From NCBI RefSeq assembly GCF_018398425.1, contig NZ_JADPMV010000001.1, forward strand, positions 1,674,001-1,738,000: a stretch of 64,000 nucleotides of DNA. The letters are read 5' to 3'. Of this stretch, positions 51,044 to 60,010 are shown piece by piece. The translations under genes and the position numbers were made by a program. This stretch comes from Pseudomonas lalucatii. Its GTDB lineage: Bacteria > Pseudomonadota > Gammaproteobacteria > Pseudomonadales > Pseudomonadaceae. Every line of letters starts with the position of its first letter. Positions within the stretch are counted from its first letter, which is position 1. Below the pieces are notes generated by a model. The model ran no database searches and was not told the DNA's origin. It saw nothing but the letters and a program-made list of their open reading frames with translations.

Positions 51044-52531
51044 CTAGCGCCTCTTGCCGCCCAGCAGCGACCCCATCAGCCCCCGCACCAGTTGCCGGCC
51101 TATCTGGTTGGCCACCTGGCGCACCGCGCTCTTCAGCGCCTGGCTGGCCAGGCTGCCGAGCAGATCCCCCGCCATACCGCCGATGCCGGCGGACGCCGCA
51201 CCGGCCTCCGCCGAGGCGGCCCGTTCGGCTGCACCGGCGGTTGCGGCGCGGGCGGCGAGCAGCTCGTAGGCGGACTCGCGGTCGACGGCCTGGTCATAGC
51301 GGCCGGCCAGGGGCGACTGGCGCACCAGGGCCGCACGCTCGGCCTCGTTCAGCGGCCCGATACGCGATTGCGGCGGCGCGATGGCCACGCGCCGGACCAT
51401 GGCCGGGGTGCCCTTGTCCTCCAGGGTGCCGACCAGGGCCTCGCCGATGCCCAGTTCGGTCAACAGGGCCAGGGTGTCGAACGCCGGATTGGGGCGAAAA
51501 CCGTCGGCCACCGCGCGCAGGGCCTTCCGTTCCCGGGCGGTGAAGGCGCGCAGGCCGTGCTGGATGCGCAGGCCGAGCTGCGCCAGCACGTCGTCGGGCA
51601 GGTCGCCGGGCGACTGGGTGACGAAGTACACCCCGACACCTTTCGAGCGGATCAGCCGCACCACCTGCTCCAGGCGCTCCTGCAAGGCCTTGGGGGTGTC
51701 CGCGAAGAGCAGATGCGCCTCGTCGAAGAACAGCGCCAGCACCGGCTTGTCGGCATCGCCGCGCTCGGGCAGCTGCTCGAACAGCTCGGCCAGCAGCCAC
51801 AACAGGAAGGTCGCATAGACCTTCGGCGCCTCGTGCACCAGGCGACTGGCATCGAGCAGATGGATGCGCCCGCGCCCGTCGCGGTCGGGCTGCAGGATGT
51901 CCTCCAGCTGCAGGGCCGGCTCGCCGAACAGCGCCTCGGCCCCTTGCTGCTCCAGGCTCGCCAGGCGGCGCAGCAGGGCCTGTGCCGAGGCCGCAGTGAA
52001 CAGCGCGGCGTCATCGCCGAGCACCTGCGGATTGGCCCTGAGGTGCGCCAGCAGCGCCTTCAGGTCCTTCAGGTCGAGCAGCAGCAGGCCCTCGCGGTCG
52101 GCCACCTTGAAGGCGGCATAGAGCGCCGCCTGCTGGCTGTCGCTGAGTTCGAGCAGGGCGCCGAGCAACAGCGGCCCCATCTCGCTCAAGGTGGTACGCA
52201 GCGGGTGGCCGCTGCGGCCATGGATGTCCCACAGCGTCAGCGGGTAGGCCGTCGGCCGATGCGCCAGCCAGGGCATGCTGGCGATGCGCTCGGCCACCTT
52301 GCCCTGGGGCGCGCCGGCCGCGCCCAGGCCACAGAGATCGCCCTTCACATCGGCGGCGAACACCGCCACGCCGGCGTCGCTGAAGCCCTCGATCAGGCGC
52401 TGCAGGGTCACGGTCTTGCCGGTGCCGGTGGCGCCTGCCACCAAGCCATGACGATTGGCCAGGCGCAGCGGCTGGCCTACCGGCTGACCGCCCTGGTCGG
52501 CGCCGAACACGAACTGGTCTGATACAGGCAT
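51044..52531 (-). CDS. HerA-like ATPase, DUF853 family
   Basis: A 495-residue P-loop ATPase of the HerA/FtsK superfamily, DUF853 type. Walker A is GATGTGKT (33-40, K39), Walker B is LALFFDEAHLL, and ITDM-like sensor and VTQSPGDLPDDVLAQLG motifs follow. The start MPVSDQFVFG at 52531 follows AGGAGAC. The C-terminal tail is alanine-rich and ends in a basic, glycine-rich segment. The family is widespread in pseudomonads, and a DNA-pumping role is inferred from the fold only. No NurA-type nuclease is adjacent. Confidence 0.88.
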   Translation of the reverse strand: MPVSDQFVFGADQGGQPVGQPLRLANRHGLVAGATGTGKTVTLQRLIEGFSDAGVAVFAADVKGDLCGLGAAGAPQGKVAERIASMPWLAHRPTAYPLTLWDIHGRSGHPLRTTLSEMGPLLLGALLELSDSQQAALYAAFKVADREGLLLLDLKDLKALLAHLRANPQVLGDDAALFTAASAQALLRRLASLEQQGAEALFGEPALQLEDILQPDRDGRGRIHLLDASRLVHEAPKVYATFLLWLLAELFEQLPERGDADKPVLALFFDEAHLLFADTPKALQERLEQVVRLIRSKGVGVYFVTQSPGDLPDDVLAQLGLRIQHGLRAFTARERKALRAVADGFRPNPAFDTLALLTELGIGEALVGTLEDKGTPAMVRRVAIAPPQSRIGPLNEAERAALVRQSPLAGRYDQAVDRESAYELLAARAATAGAAERAASAEAGAASAGIGGMAGDLLGSLASQALKSAVRQVANQIGRQLVRGLMGSLLGGKRR

Positions 52532-52673
52532 CTTGCTGTCTCCTGGACTAAAGATTTGCCCGGGCGCTCCCGGCATAATCGGCGCGCCCAGTGCCCCGGC
52601 ACTCGGCTCCCGCCTCTGCGTGCCCCTCGAGCCAGCCAAGACTGGTAGCCGACCATAACGGACAGCATATGCC

Positions 52674-54551
52674 ATGACCAACCACCTGAAATTCAGCCAC
52701 AAGATTCTCCTCGCCGCCTCCCTGGTGGTGATCGCCGCCTTCTCGCTGTTCACCCTGTACAACGATTACCTGCAACGCCAGGCGATCCGCGCCAACCTGG
52801 AGAACTACCTGCACGAGATGGGCGAGGTGACCGCCGGGACCATCCAGAACTGGCTGTCCGGGCGCATCCTGCTGGTCGAGAACACGGCCCAGACCCTGGC
52901 CCGCGACGCCGCGAGCGGCAATGTCGGCGGCCTGCTGGAGCAGCGCGCGCTGGCCTCGAGCTTCGCCTTCAGCTACCTGGGCGGCGCAGACGGCGCCTTC
53001 ACCATGCGCCCCGACTCGCAGATGCCCGACGGCTACGACCCGCGTACGCGCCCCTGGTACAAGGACGCCGTTGCCGCCGGTGGCACCACCCTCACCGAGC
53101 CCTACGTGGATGCCGCCACCGGCGGGCTGATCATCACCATCGCCACCCCGGCCAGGCCGGCCGGGGTGGTCGGCGGCGACCTGAGCCTGAGCACCCTGGT
53201 CGACATCATCAACTCGCTGGACTTCGACGGCATGGGCCATGCCTTCCTGGTCAACGGCGCCGGCAAGATCCTCGTCCATCCGGACAAGAGCCTGGTGATG
53301 AAGAGCCTCAAGGACGTGTTCCCGCAGAACACCCCGCGCATCGGCAGCGACCTCGGCGAGGTCGAGGTGGATGGCCAGACCCGCCTCCTCACCTTCGCGC
53401 CGATCGCGGGACTGCCCTCGGTCACCTGGTACCTCGGCCTGTCCATCGACAAGGGCAAGGCCTACGCGATGCTCGACGAATTCCGCGCCTCGGCCATAGT
53501 CGCCACGTTGATCGCGGTGGTGCTCATCATCCTGCTGCTGAGCATGCTGATCCGCGTGCTGATGCAGCCGCTGCACCTGATGGGCAAGGCCATGCAGGAC
53601 ATCGCCCAGGGCGAGGGCGACCTGACCAAGCGCCTGGCGATCCAGTCGGACGACGAGTTCGGCGCGCTGGCCAAGGCCTTCAACCGCTTCGTCGAGCGCA
53701 TTCACGCCTCGATCCGCGAGGTGTCCTCCGCCACGCTGCAGGTCAACGAGGTCGCCCAGCTGGTGCTCAACGCCTCCAACTCCTCGCTGCACAACTCCGA
53801 CGAGCAGGCCAGCCGCACCAACAGCGTGGCGGCGGCGATCAACCAGCTGGGCGCGGCCGCCCAGGAGATCGCGCGCAATGCCGCCGATGCCTCGGCCCAG
53901 GCCTCCGACGCCCGCGGCCAGGCCGAGGACGGCCGCCAGGTGGTGGAGCAGACCATCCGGGCGATGAACGACCTGTCGAGCAAGATCAGCGGCTCCTGCA
54001 GCCACATCGAGACGCTCAACGGCAAGACGGTGAACATCGGCCAGATCCTCGAGGTGATCAAGAGCATCTCCCAGCAGACCAACCTGCTGGCGCTCAACGC
54101 CGCCATCGAGGCCGCGCGGGCCGGCGAGGCGGGCCGCGGTTTTGCCGTGGTCGCCGACGAGGTGCGCAACCTGGCGCACCGCACCCAGGAGTCGGCCCAG
54201 GAAATCGAGCAGATGATCGAGGAGCTGCAGATCGGCTCCCGCGAATCGGTCACCACCATGACCGAGAGCCAGCGCTACAGCGAGGAAAGCGTGGAGATCG
54301 CCAACCAGGCCGGCGAGCGCCTGAGCAGCGTGACCCAGCGCATCGGCGAGATCGACGGCATGAACCAGTCGGTGGCCACCGCCACCGAGGAGCAGACCTC
54401 GGTGATCGAGTCGCTGAACATGGACATCATCGAGATCAACACCCTCAACCAGGAAGGCGTGGAGAACCTGCAGGCCACCCTGCGCGCCTGCGGCGACCTG
54501 GAGCAGCAGGCCACGCGTCTCAAGCAGCTGGTGGGCAGCTTCCGCATCTGA
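52674..54551 (+). CDS. Methyl-accepting chemotaxis protein with amino-acid-type dCache domain
   Basis: A 625-residue chemoreceptor with a first membrane segment (about 9-28), a periplasmic dCache domain (about 35-270), a second membrane segment (about 272-295), HAMP, and a cytoplasmic signalling domain with the tip [20 protein letters not shown]. The ligand pocket reads Y121, R126, W128, Y129, D146 and D169, which corresponds to the amino-acid-binding residues reported for PctA-type receptors. Length matches PctA (629). An amino-acid attractant role is inferred from that motif and fits the window's amino-acid theme. Confidence 0.92.
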   Translation: MTNHLKFSHKILLAASLVVIAAFSLFTLYNDYLQRQAIRANLENYLHEMGEVTAGTIQNWLSGRILLVENTAQTLARDAASGNVGGLLEQRALASSFAFSYLGGADGAFTMRPDSQMPDGYDPRTRPWYKDAVAAGGTTLTEPYVDAATGGLIITIATPARPAGVVGGDLSLSTLVDIINSLDFDGMGHAFLVNGAGKILVHPDKSLVMKSLKDVFPQNTPRIGSDLGEVEVDGQTRLLTFAPIAGLPSVTWYLGLSIDKGKAYAMLDEFRASAIVATLIAVVLIILLLSMLIRVLMQPLHLMGKAMQDIAQGEGDLTKRLAIQSDDEFGALAKAFNRFVERIHASIREVSSATLQVNEVAQLVLNASNSSLHNSDEQASRTNSVAAAINQLGAAAQEIARNAADASAQASDARGQAEDGRQVVEQTIRAMNDLSSKISGSCSHIETLNGKTVNIGQILEVIKSISQQTNLLALNAAIEAARAGEAGRGFAVVADEVRNLAHRTQESAQEIEQMIEELQIGSRESVTTMTESQRYSEESVEIANQAGERLSSVTQRIGEIDGMNQSVATATEEQTSVIESLNMDIIEINTLNQEGVENLQATLRACGDLEQQATRLKQLVGSFRI

Positions 54552-54574
54552 GCCCCCGGACAGGCTCGGCTCAC

Positions 54575-54599
54575 GGGGCGCTCATCGAGCGCCCCGTTT
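54575..54599 (+). terminator. Terminator hairpin after the chemoreceptor gene
   Basis: Arms GGGGCGCTC and GAGCGCCCC with a 3-base loop, followed by GTTTCATTT. The U-tract is short and interrupted. It also abuts the end of the small minus-strand gene. Confidence 0.65.
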
Positions 54600-54781
54600 C
54601 ATTTCGGCTGCGGTTTCTCGCCACGCGCCTGTTCGTCCTGCCAGCGTCGCCACAGCTCGGCGGCGCCCCGGAACTCGCAACCGCTGGTCTCATCCAGCGC
54701 CTCGGGGTCGTAACGCCGCACGCAGCCTTCGCCGAGCGTCGCCGGCGGCCTGGACGTGGCACGCGCCAATGGATCCTTCAT
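54599..54781 (-). CDS. Small hypothetical protein (60 aa)
   Basis: A 60-residue protein beginning MKDPLARATSRPPATLGEGC, with a C-terminal LWRRWQDEQARGEKP. A clear GGAGGG site before the ATG supports a real gene. Two cysteines are present (C20, C35). I do not recognise the family. Confidence 0.55.
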   Translation of the reverse strand: MKDPLARATSRPPATLGEGCVRRYDPEALDETSGCEFRGAAELWRRWQDEQARGEKPQPK

Positions 54782-54876
54782 CCTGTCACCCTCCGCTGTT
54801 GCTCGCCTGCGTCGTCACGCGCAGGCCCGAGCCTGCGGCCGGCCGCTACCCGCGCAGCATAGCCCGAACCCCGGCG

Positions 54877-55299
54877 TCAGCCGGCGGCCTTGCCCTGCTC
54901 GTGCTGGGCGAACTCCTTGACCGCACGCAGCACGTCGCTGCGGCTGATCTGGCCCACCAGACGGCCATCCTCGATCACCGGAATGCGCCCGAGGCGGCCG
55001 CGCAGGAAGCGCTGGGACACCTCGATGATGTCGACTTCCGGCGAGATGGTCTCCACTTCGCGAATCATATAGCCGCTGACGGTGCCGCCAGTCGCCTCGT
55101 AATAGGCACCGGAGAGTATGCCGCGCAGGCAGTCGCCCTCCGACAGCAGGCCGATCAGATGGCCCTGGGAGTCGACCACCGGCGCGCCGGAAATACGGTG
55201 CTCCAGCAGACGATTGATGGCGGTGAACAGATCGGTATCGGACCGAAAGGTCACCAGATGGCGGGTCATGTAATCCCGCACCTTGATTGACTTGAGCAT
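54877..55299 (-). CDS. CBS-domain pair protein
   Basis: A 140-residue stand-alone protein of two CBS domains (VRDYMTRHLVTFRSDTDLF ... GAPVVDSQGHLIGLLSEGDC and VSGYMIREVETISPEVDII ... RIPVIEDGRLVGQISRSDVL). Such pairs bind adenine nucleotides and act as energy or redox sensors. The ATG follows AGGAG. No partner enzyme is adjacent. Confidence 0.92.
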   Translation of the reverse strand: MLKSIKVRDYMTRHLVTFRSDTDLFTAINRLLEHRISGAPVVDSQGHLIGLLSEGDCLRGILSGAYYEATGGTVSGYMIREVETISPEVDIIEVSQRFLRGRLGRIPVIEDGRLVGQISRSDVLRAVKEFAQHEQGKAAG

Positions 55300-55951
55300 A
55301 AGCGAACTCCTGTGTCGTCCACCCTAGCGGCCCACGCCAGCAGGCTCGGCAGAAGCGCACCGTCCTGTTGCCGTACGCCGGCACCCGGTCTTCCAAGTGA
55401 TAGCGTAGTCCACGGGGGCGCACTCTCCTGGCCAGCTGCTTGTCCCCAAAACGCCGCCCCGACGCCAACTGTAAATGAGCTGGCCGAAGCTATTCCCGAC
55501 AAAACATCACCGAGCGCTGGCACTTTTCGTACAGCGCCTAAACCACCCGGCACTCGGAAAATTCCGGTGAAGACTCCCCCGCTCATTCAACCATTACCGC
55601 TGGCCTGGAAGTTACCGCCCTATAGCGCTTTGCCGATGCGCCCGCTCGGGCGAAGGGCGGACGCAAAGTGCCACGGGAAGATTCCCGATTTCCGCAAAGT
55701 CGATCACTCCAGGCACGGCGCTGGAAAACAGCGGGCGCTTTGCCTATGTCCTGGCCAGCGCGATAAACCGAACAACGAATTCTCCCCCGCGGGCGCGCTA
55801 ACTGCCACGCCGAACCTGTGTCATGGCAGTTCTCACCCTCGGTTCGCCACCGCGGCAAGGGGCCGCCAGGTCAGTCAGCGGCCCCACGAGTTAATTCCCC
55901 GCCAAATGTGCAACTAAAGATGTGCCAACGCGGTAATTCCTGACAAAGCGG
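55300..55951. other. Long intergenic region upstream of mvaT
   Basis: About 650 bases without a convincing gene. The frames present lack ribosome-binding sites. It contains an 8-bp inverted repeat AACTGCCA/TGGCAGTT (55800-55831) and a strong stem GGGGCCGC/GCGGCCCC (55859-55885). Neither has a U-tract. The length would allow a small RNA or a long mvaT regulatory region, which sequence alone does not decide. Confidence 0.4.
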
Positions 55952-55980
55952 TTTACTTGTGAAAAGTGCCTGACTATCAT
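55952..55980 (+). promoter_or_regulatory. Sigma-70 promoter of mvaT
   Basis: TTTACT (55952-55957) and TATCAT (55975-55980) with 17-base spacing. The -10 matches five of six consensus bases. The leader to the mvaT start is about 35 bases and ends in CAAGG. Confidence 0.7.
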
Positions 55981-56022
55981 TACCGACACTTAGTCATTCC
56001 CTTACTAATTCAAGGTAAATCC

Positions 56023-56397
56023 ATGTCGCTGATCAACGAATACCGCGCCACCGAAGAAGCCATCAAAGAACTGCAGGAGCGCCTGAAGAATCTGTCGCAA
56101 GACGACAAACTGAAGAAGGAACTGGAGTTCGAAGGCAAGCTGCGCACGCTGATGGGCGAATACCAGAAATCCCTGCGCGACATCATCGCCCTGCTCGACC
56201 CGGAAGCCAAAGTCAGCAAGCCTGCGCGCGCCGCCAAGCCGGCCGGCACCAAGCGCGCGCGCAAGGTGAAGCAGTACAAGAACCCCAACACCGGCGAAGT
56301 GATCGAAACCAAAGGCGGCAACCACAAGACCCTGAAAGAGTGGAAGGCCAAGTGGGGCGCCGATGTGGTTGAAAGCTGGGCCACGCTGCTGGGCTAA
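56023..56397 (+). CDS. mvaT: MvaT-family H-NS-like nucleoid protein
   Basis: A 124-residue xenogeneic silencer. The N-terminal coiled coil for oligomerisation is MSLINEYRATEEAIKELQER onwards. The C-terminal DNA-binding domain contains YKNPNTGEVIETKGGNHKTL followed by KEWKAKWG, including the AT-hook-like GGN loop. The ATG at 56023 follows CAAGG by 8 bases. It should bind AT-rich DNA, such as the AT-rich patches at 12960-13030 and 50600-50720. Its place beside sbcB matches P. aeruginosa. Confidence 0.96.
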   Translation: MSLINEYRATEEAIKELQERLKNLSQDDKLKKELEFEGKLRTLMGEYQKSLRDIIALLDPEAKVSKPARAAKPAGTKRARKVKQYKNPNTGEVIETKGGNHKTLKEWKAKWGADVVESWATLLG

Positions 56398-56430
56398 GTC
56401 GCCCACGCCTACTGCGGTATATCAGCACAT

Positions 56431-56459
56431 AAAAAACGCCAGCCTTGCTGGCGTTTTTT
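56431..56459. terminator. Bidirectional Rho-independent terminator after mvaT
   Basis: Six A, arms CGCCAGC and GCTGGCG with a 3-base loop, then six T. It ends mvaT on the plus strand and could also stop minus-strand transcripts that read past sbcB. Confidence 0.92.
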
Positions 56460-56827
56460 ATGTCGAGCCTCCGGCTCTGCGACTGCGAGCGCTCCCGGGT
56501 ATGACGCACAAACACGGCGCCTGGCCCAACGAACAACGACCGGCTTGCCTGCCCTCTCCCCAATAACCCTGTTTTAGCCCACAAACGCCATGGTTAACCG
56601 ACTGTGTTTCAACTGCGAGCCTTTCGATCCTGCTCGAAAAAGGCCACGGCAAACTCCGCGCCCGGATGCAGAACAGTTGCACAACCGTAAATCCAGGCTG
56701 CAGCCGGGACATAACCGCAGCAAAAGCAACTCATGGGCCCTGCTGACCTGCGCATTACGCAAGCAGCCGGGTAACTAAGCGATTCGCGCCAATACCCAGG
56801 GCAGTGTTAGCGACTCGCCATATCGGG
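56460..56827. other. Intergenic region between mvaT and sbcB
   Basis: No gene is supported. A 62-codon plus-strand frame (56590-56778) has no ribosome-binding site and no recognisable motif. I see no clear promoter or repeat. The region is somewhat less GC-rich than its flanks. Confidence 0.4.
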
Positions 56828-58255
56828 TTAAAGCCCATAACGCCCACGCAATTGCTGCACATGCTCACGCCATTCGTTCAATACAACCTGTTGCTGCGGT
56901 GAAGCCGTGGCGAAGACCTCGGCCAGCGCCGCATCGAAACTAGTCAGGGTATTAGGAGCGCCACACTCGGAACGCTGCAGACGCTGCTGACAAAATTCCC
57001 GCCAGCGCTGTTGTTCGGCACTGTTCAGACTGGAGAAGAAGTTTCGCGCGCGATAACGAAACAGCAGTTCCGGCAGACGCGCATCGTCGAACGGCCAGCT
57101 TTCCTGAGCCAGGGCGTGCGGATCGGCACGACGCACCTGCTCGCACAGACGCCGATCGCGATCGCCGATAAAACCGTCATACAACTGCTGCTCCGGATCC
57201 TCGCTGGCGGCGAACGCCTCCTCGCCATAGATCTGCGCGAGTTTGTCCTGCCACTGCGCCTGGCTGTCGCCGAGGCGCTTCGCCCGAGCCTGGCAGGTCG
57301 CCATGTCCAGTTGCAGACGCTGGATATCCTCGCTGCGCAAGACTTTCAGCGGCGCCACTACCGGGCAGCGATTGATGTGCAGCAGCTTCAGAGGCACCGG
57401 CAGCTCGCCTTCGGCCAGCTGCTCGCGCCGGGTATAGAGGCGCTGGCGCAAGGTTTCCCCGTCTTCGGCGAGCAGGGGCGCGGGGTCGGCCTGCAGGTCG
57501 CAGACGATCAGGGCGTTGCGGTTGCGCGGATGCCAGGCCAGGGGCAGCACCAGCCCCAGGTAATGCCGCGCGCCGGCGAAGCGCCCGGAGACATGCACCA
57601 GTGGCTGCAGCAGGCGAACCTGCTCGAGCACCCGCTGCTTGCTGCGCAGGCCATACAGGAAGTCGTACAGCCTGGGCTGCTTGTCGCGCAGCAGACGCGC
57701 CAGGGCGATGGTCGCGCGCACGTCGGACAGGGCATCGTGGGCCTGGCCGTGGTCGATGCCATTGGCCTGGGTCAGGCGCTCCAGCTTGAGGCTGACGCGG
57801 CCCTCCTCCTCTGGCCAGACGATGCCTTCCGGGCGCAGGGCATAGGCGGTGCGCACCAGGTCGATCAGGTCCCAGCGGCTGTTGCCGCCCTGCCACTCGC
57901 GGGCATAGGGATCGAAGAAGTTGCGGTAGAAGCTGTAGCGGGTGACCTCGTCGTCGAAGCGCAGGCTGTTGTAGCCTGCGCCGCAGGTGCCCGGCTGCGC
58001 CAGTTCGCCGTGCACCCGGGTCATGAACTCGGCCTCGCTCAGCCCCTGCGCCGCCAGGCGGCCGGGGCCGATGCCGGTCACCAGGCAGGCGGCCGGGTGC
58101 GGCAGGATGTCGTCGCTGGGCCGGCAATAGATGTTCAGCGGCTCGCCGATTTCCCTGAGATTCTCGTCGGTGCGAATGCCGGCGACCTGCAGGGGGCGGT
58201 CGCGGCGCGGGTCGATGCCGGTGGTTTCGTAGTCGTACCAGAAGATGGAGGTCAC
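56828..58255 (-). CDS. sbcB: Exodeoxyribonuclease I
   Basis: A 475-residue 3'-5' single-strand exonuclease, the same length as E. coli SbcB. The DEDDh motifs are FWYDYETTG (ExoI), CGAGYNSLRFDDEV (ExoII) and HDALSDVRAT (ExoIII). A SH3-like and C-terminal domain follow (LNSAEQQRWREFCQQRL). The start is GTG at 58255 (VTSIFWYDYETTG), preceded by AGGACAG. Longer in-frame starts would add an unrelated basic tail. It works in mismatch repair and recombination. Confidence 0.95.
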   Translation of the reverse strand: MTSIFWYDYETTGIDPRRDRPLQVAGIRTDENLREIGEPLNIYCRPSDDILPHPAACLVTGIGPGRLAAQGLSEAEFMTRVHGELAQPGTCGAGYNSLRFDDEVTRYSFYRNFFDPYAREWQGGNSRWDLIDLVRTAYALRPEGIVWPEEEGRVSLKLERLTQANGIDHGQAHDALSDVRATIALARLLRDKQPRLYDFLYGLRSKQRVLEQVRLLQPLVHVSGRFAGARHYLGLVLPLAWHPRNRNALIVCDLQADPAPLLAEDGETLRQRLYTRREQLAEGELPVPLKLLHINRCPVVAPLKVLRSEDIQRLQLDMATCQARAKRLGDSQAQWQDKLAQIYGEEAFAASEDPEQQLYDGFIGDRDRRLCEQVRRADPHALAQESWPFDDARLPELLFRYRARNFFSSLNSAEQQRWREFCQQRLQRSECGAPNTLTSFDAALAEVFATASPQQQVVLNEWREHVQQLRGRYGL

Positions 58256-58422
58256 GGAGCTGTCCTGTTGCGGTGGCCGCGGCAGTCTAGCATCCAGTCG
58301 CCCCGGCCTTGGCGGCGCAGAACCTTGCGCCAGTGCACGCCGGGCCGAGCGGTGCCTTGCCGGTAGCGAGCCGACGCGGCTAGAGTGACGGTTCGACCAA
58401 CTCTCGCGCACAAGGATGTCCC

Positions 58423-59184
58423 ATGAGTGACGCCACCAGCCCCAACCCCTACGCCGCACCGACCAGCGACCTGCAGGAGCCCCGCGACGGCGACCAGGTG
58501 CCCAGCATCGAGCAGGCCCTGAGTCGCGGCTACGATTTTCGCATCGGCGAGCTGCTCGGCGAGGCCTGGCAGCGGGTGAAAGGCACCAAGGGCATCATCG
58601 TCGGCGGTTTTCTGGTGTTCTATGTGGTGATGCTGGCCGCCTCCCTGGTCCTGGGCGGCGTATTCGGCATCCTCGGCATGGTCAGCGAGGGCTCGGTCGC
58701 GGCCATCATCGGCGACCTGCTCATCGGCGTGCTGGCGTCCGCCCTGGCCTACCCCTTCATGGCCGGGATCAACATGGTCGGCATCCGCCGCGCCGCCGAC
58801 CAGCCGATCAGTTTCAACGAGATCTTCAGCCACTTCGGCCGTACCCTGCCGCTGATGCTCACCGCGGTGAGCATGACGCTGCTGATCTACGCCGGCATGC
58901 TCCTGCTGATCCTCCCCGGCCTCTACCTGGGCGTGGCCTATATGCTGGCGGTGCCGCTGGTGGTGGAGCGCGGGCTGTCGCCCTGGCAGGCCCTGGAGGC
59001 CTCGCGCAAGGCCATCGGCCAGCACTGGTTCAAGGTCTTCGGCCTGTTCCTGCTGCTCGGCCTGATCACCCTGGTCAGCATGCTGCCGCTGGGTATCGGC
59101 CTGGTCTGGAGCATCCCGCTGTTCGTCATCGCCATGGGCGTGCTGTACCGCACCATCTTCGGTGTATTGCCGCCGGCCCAGTAA
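58423..59184 (+). CDS. Polytopic membrane protein (BPSS1780/DUF975-like)
   Basis: A 253-residue protein with a 45-residue polar N-terminus (NPYAAPTSDLQEP) and about five to six membrane segments. The last half, VAYMLAVPLVVERGLSPWQA followed by LEASRKAIGQHWFKVFG, is characteristic of the BPSS1780/DUF975-like membrane family. Function is unknown. It heads a plus-strand group of membrane genes, 104 bases before the RDD gene. Confidence 0.75.
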   Translation: MSDATSPNPYAAPTSDLQEPRDGDQVPSIEQALSRGYDFRIGELLGEAWQRVKGTKGIIVGGFLVFYVVMLAASLVLGGVFGILGMVSEGSVAAIIGDLLIGVLASALAYPFMAGINMVGIRRAADQPISFNEIFSHFGRTLPLMLTAVSMTLLIYAGMLLLILPGLYLGVAYMLAVPLVVERGLSPWQALEASRKAIGQHWFKVFGLFLLLGLITLVSMLPLGIGLVWSIPLFVIAMGVLYRTIFGVLPPAQ

Positions 59185-59288
59185 GGCGGCGCCCAGCCCA
59201 GCTCCCGATGCACCGGGCCGCCGCCTGGCCCGGTTGCTTCCCCGCCCGCCGCTGGCTAGCATCGGGCTTTCTTCGACGCAGTCTGCCG

Positions 59289-60010
59289 ATGTCGCTCCTC
59301 TCGCCCCCACCGTCCCGCGCACCCAGCCCGCCGCTGGACACCCGTTACCGGGTGGAAACCCCGGAAGGCATCGACCTGATCCTGCGTCCCGCCGGCCTGG
59401 TGCCGCGCGCCCTGGCCTTCGCCATCGACCTGGCGATCCGCGGCCTGTTGCTGGCGGCGCTGTTCGTCCTGCTCGGCCTGCTCGGTCAGTTCGGCATGGG
59501 CCTGGCGACCATCGCGCTGTTTCTGCTGACCTGGTGGTACATGGTGCTGTTCGAGGTGCTCAACCAGGGTCGCTCGCCGGGCAAGCAGCTACTCGGCCTG
59601 CGCGTGGTGCACGACGACGGCACGCCGGTCGGCTGGGCCGCCTCGCTGACCCGCAACCTGCTGCGCTTCGTCGACATCCTGCCGTTCGGCTATACCCTGG
59701 GCGTGCTCAGCTGCCTCAACCATCCGGCCTTCAAGCGCCTCGGCGACCTCGCCGCCGGCACCTTGGTGGTCTACCGCGACACCCCGCCGGCGCCCCCAGC
59801 CTGCCCGAGGTCGAGCCCCTGCCGGCCCCCGTCGCCCTCAGCCTGGGCGAGCAGCGTGCCCTGCTCGGCTTCGCCGAGCGGGCGCAGAACCTGTCCAGCG
59901 CCCGCCGCGGCGAGCTGGCGGCGATCCTCGCCGAGCCCTTGCAGCTCGCGCCGGAGCAGGCCGAGCGAGGGCTCCACGGCATCGCCCGCGGCCTGCTGGG
60001 GCCGACATGA
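59289..60010 (+). pseudogene. RDD-family membrane protein with a frameshift
   Basis: The start at 59289 opens an RDD domain (VPRALAFAIDLAIRGLLLAALF, GRSPGKQLLGLRVV, FKRLGDLAAGTLVVYRD). After residue about 168 the frame changes. The continuation PSLPEVEPLPAPVALSLGEQ to the stop at 60008-60010 lies in another frame. The switch falls in a run of five C at 59793-59797, and one added C would restore about 240 residues. The restored stop overlaps the next start as ATGA, which supports the corrected reading. This is either a recent mutation or a sequencing error. Confidence 0.85.

Noticed and set aside
55312-55917. 201-codon plus-strand open frame upstream of mvaT
   Set aside because: No ribosome-binding site, no family resemblance, and it runs across hairpins and the AT-richer promoter region.
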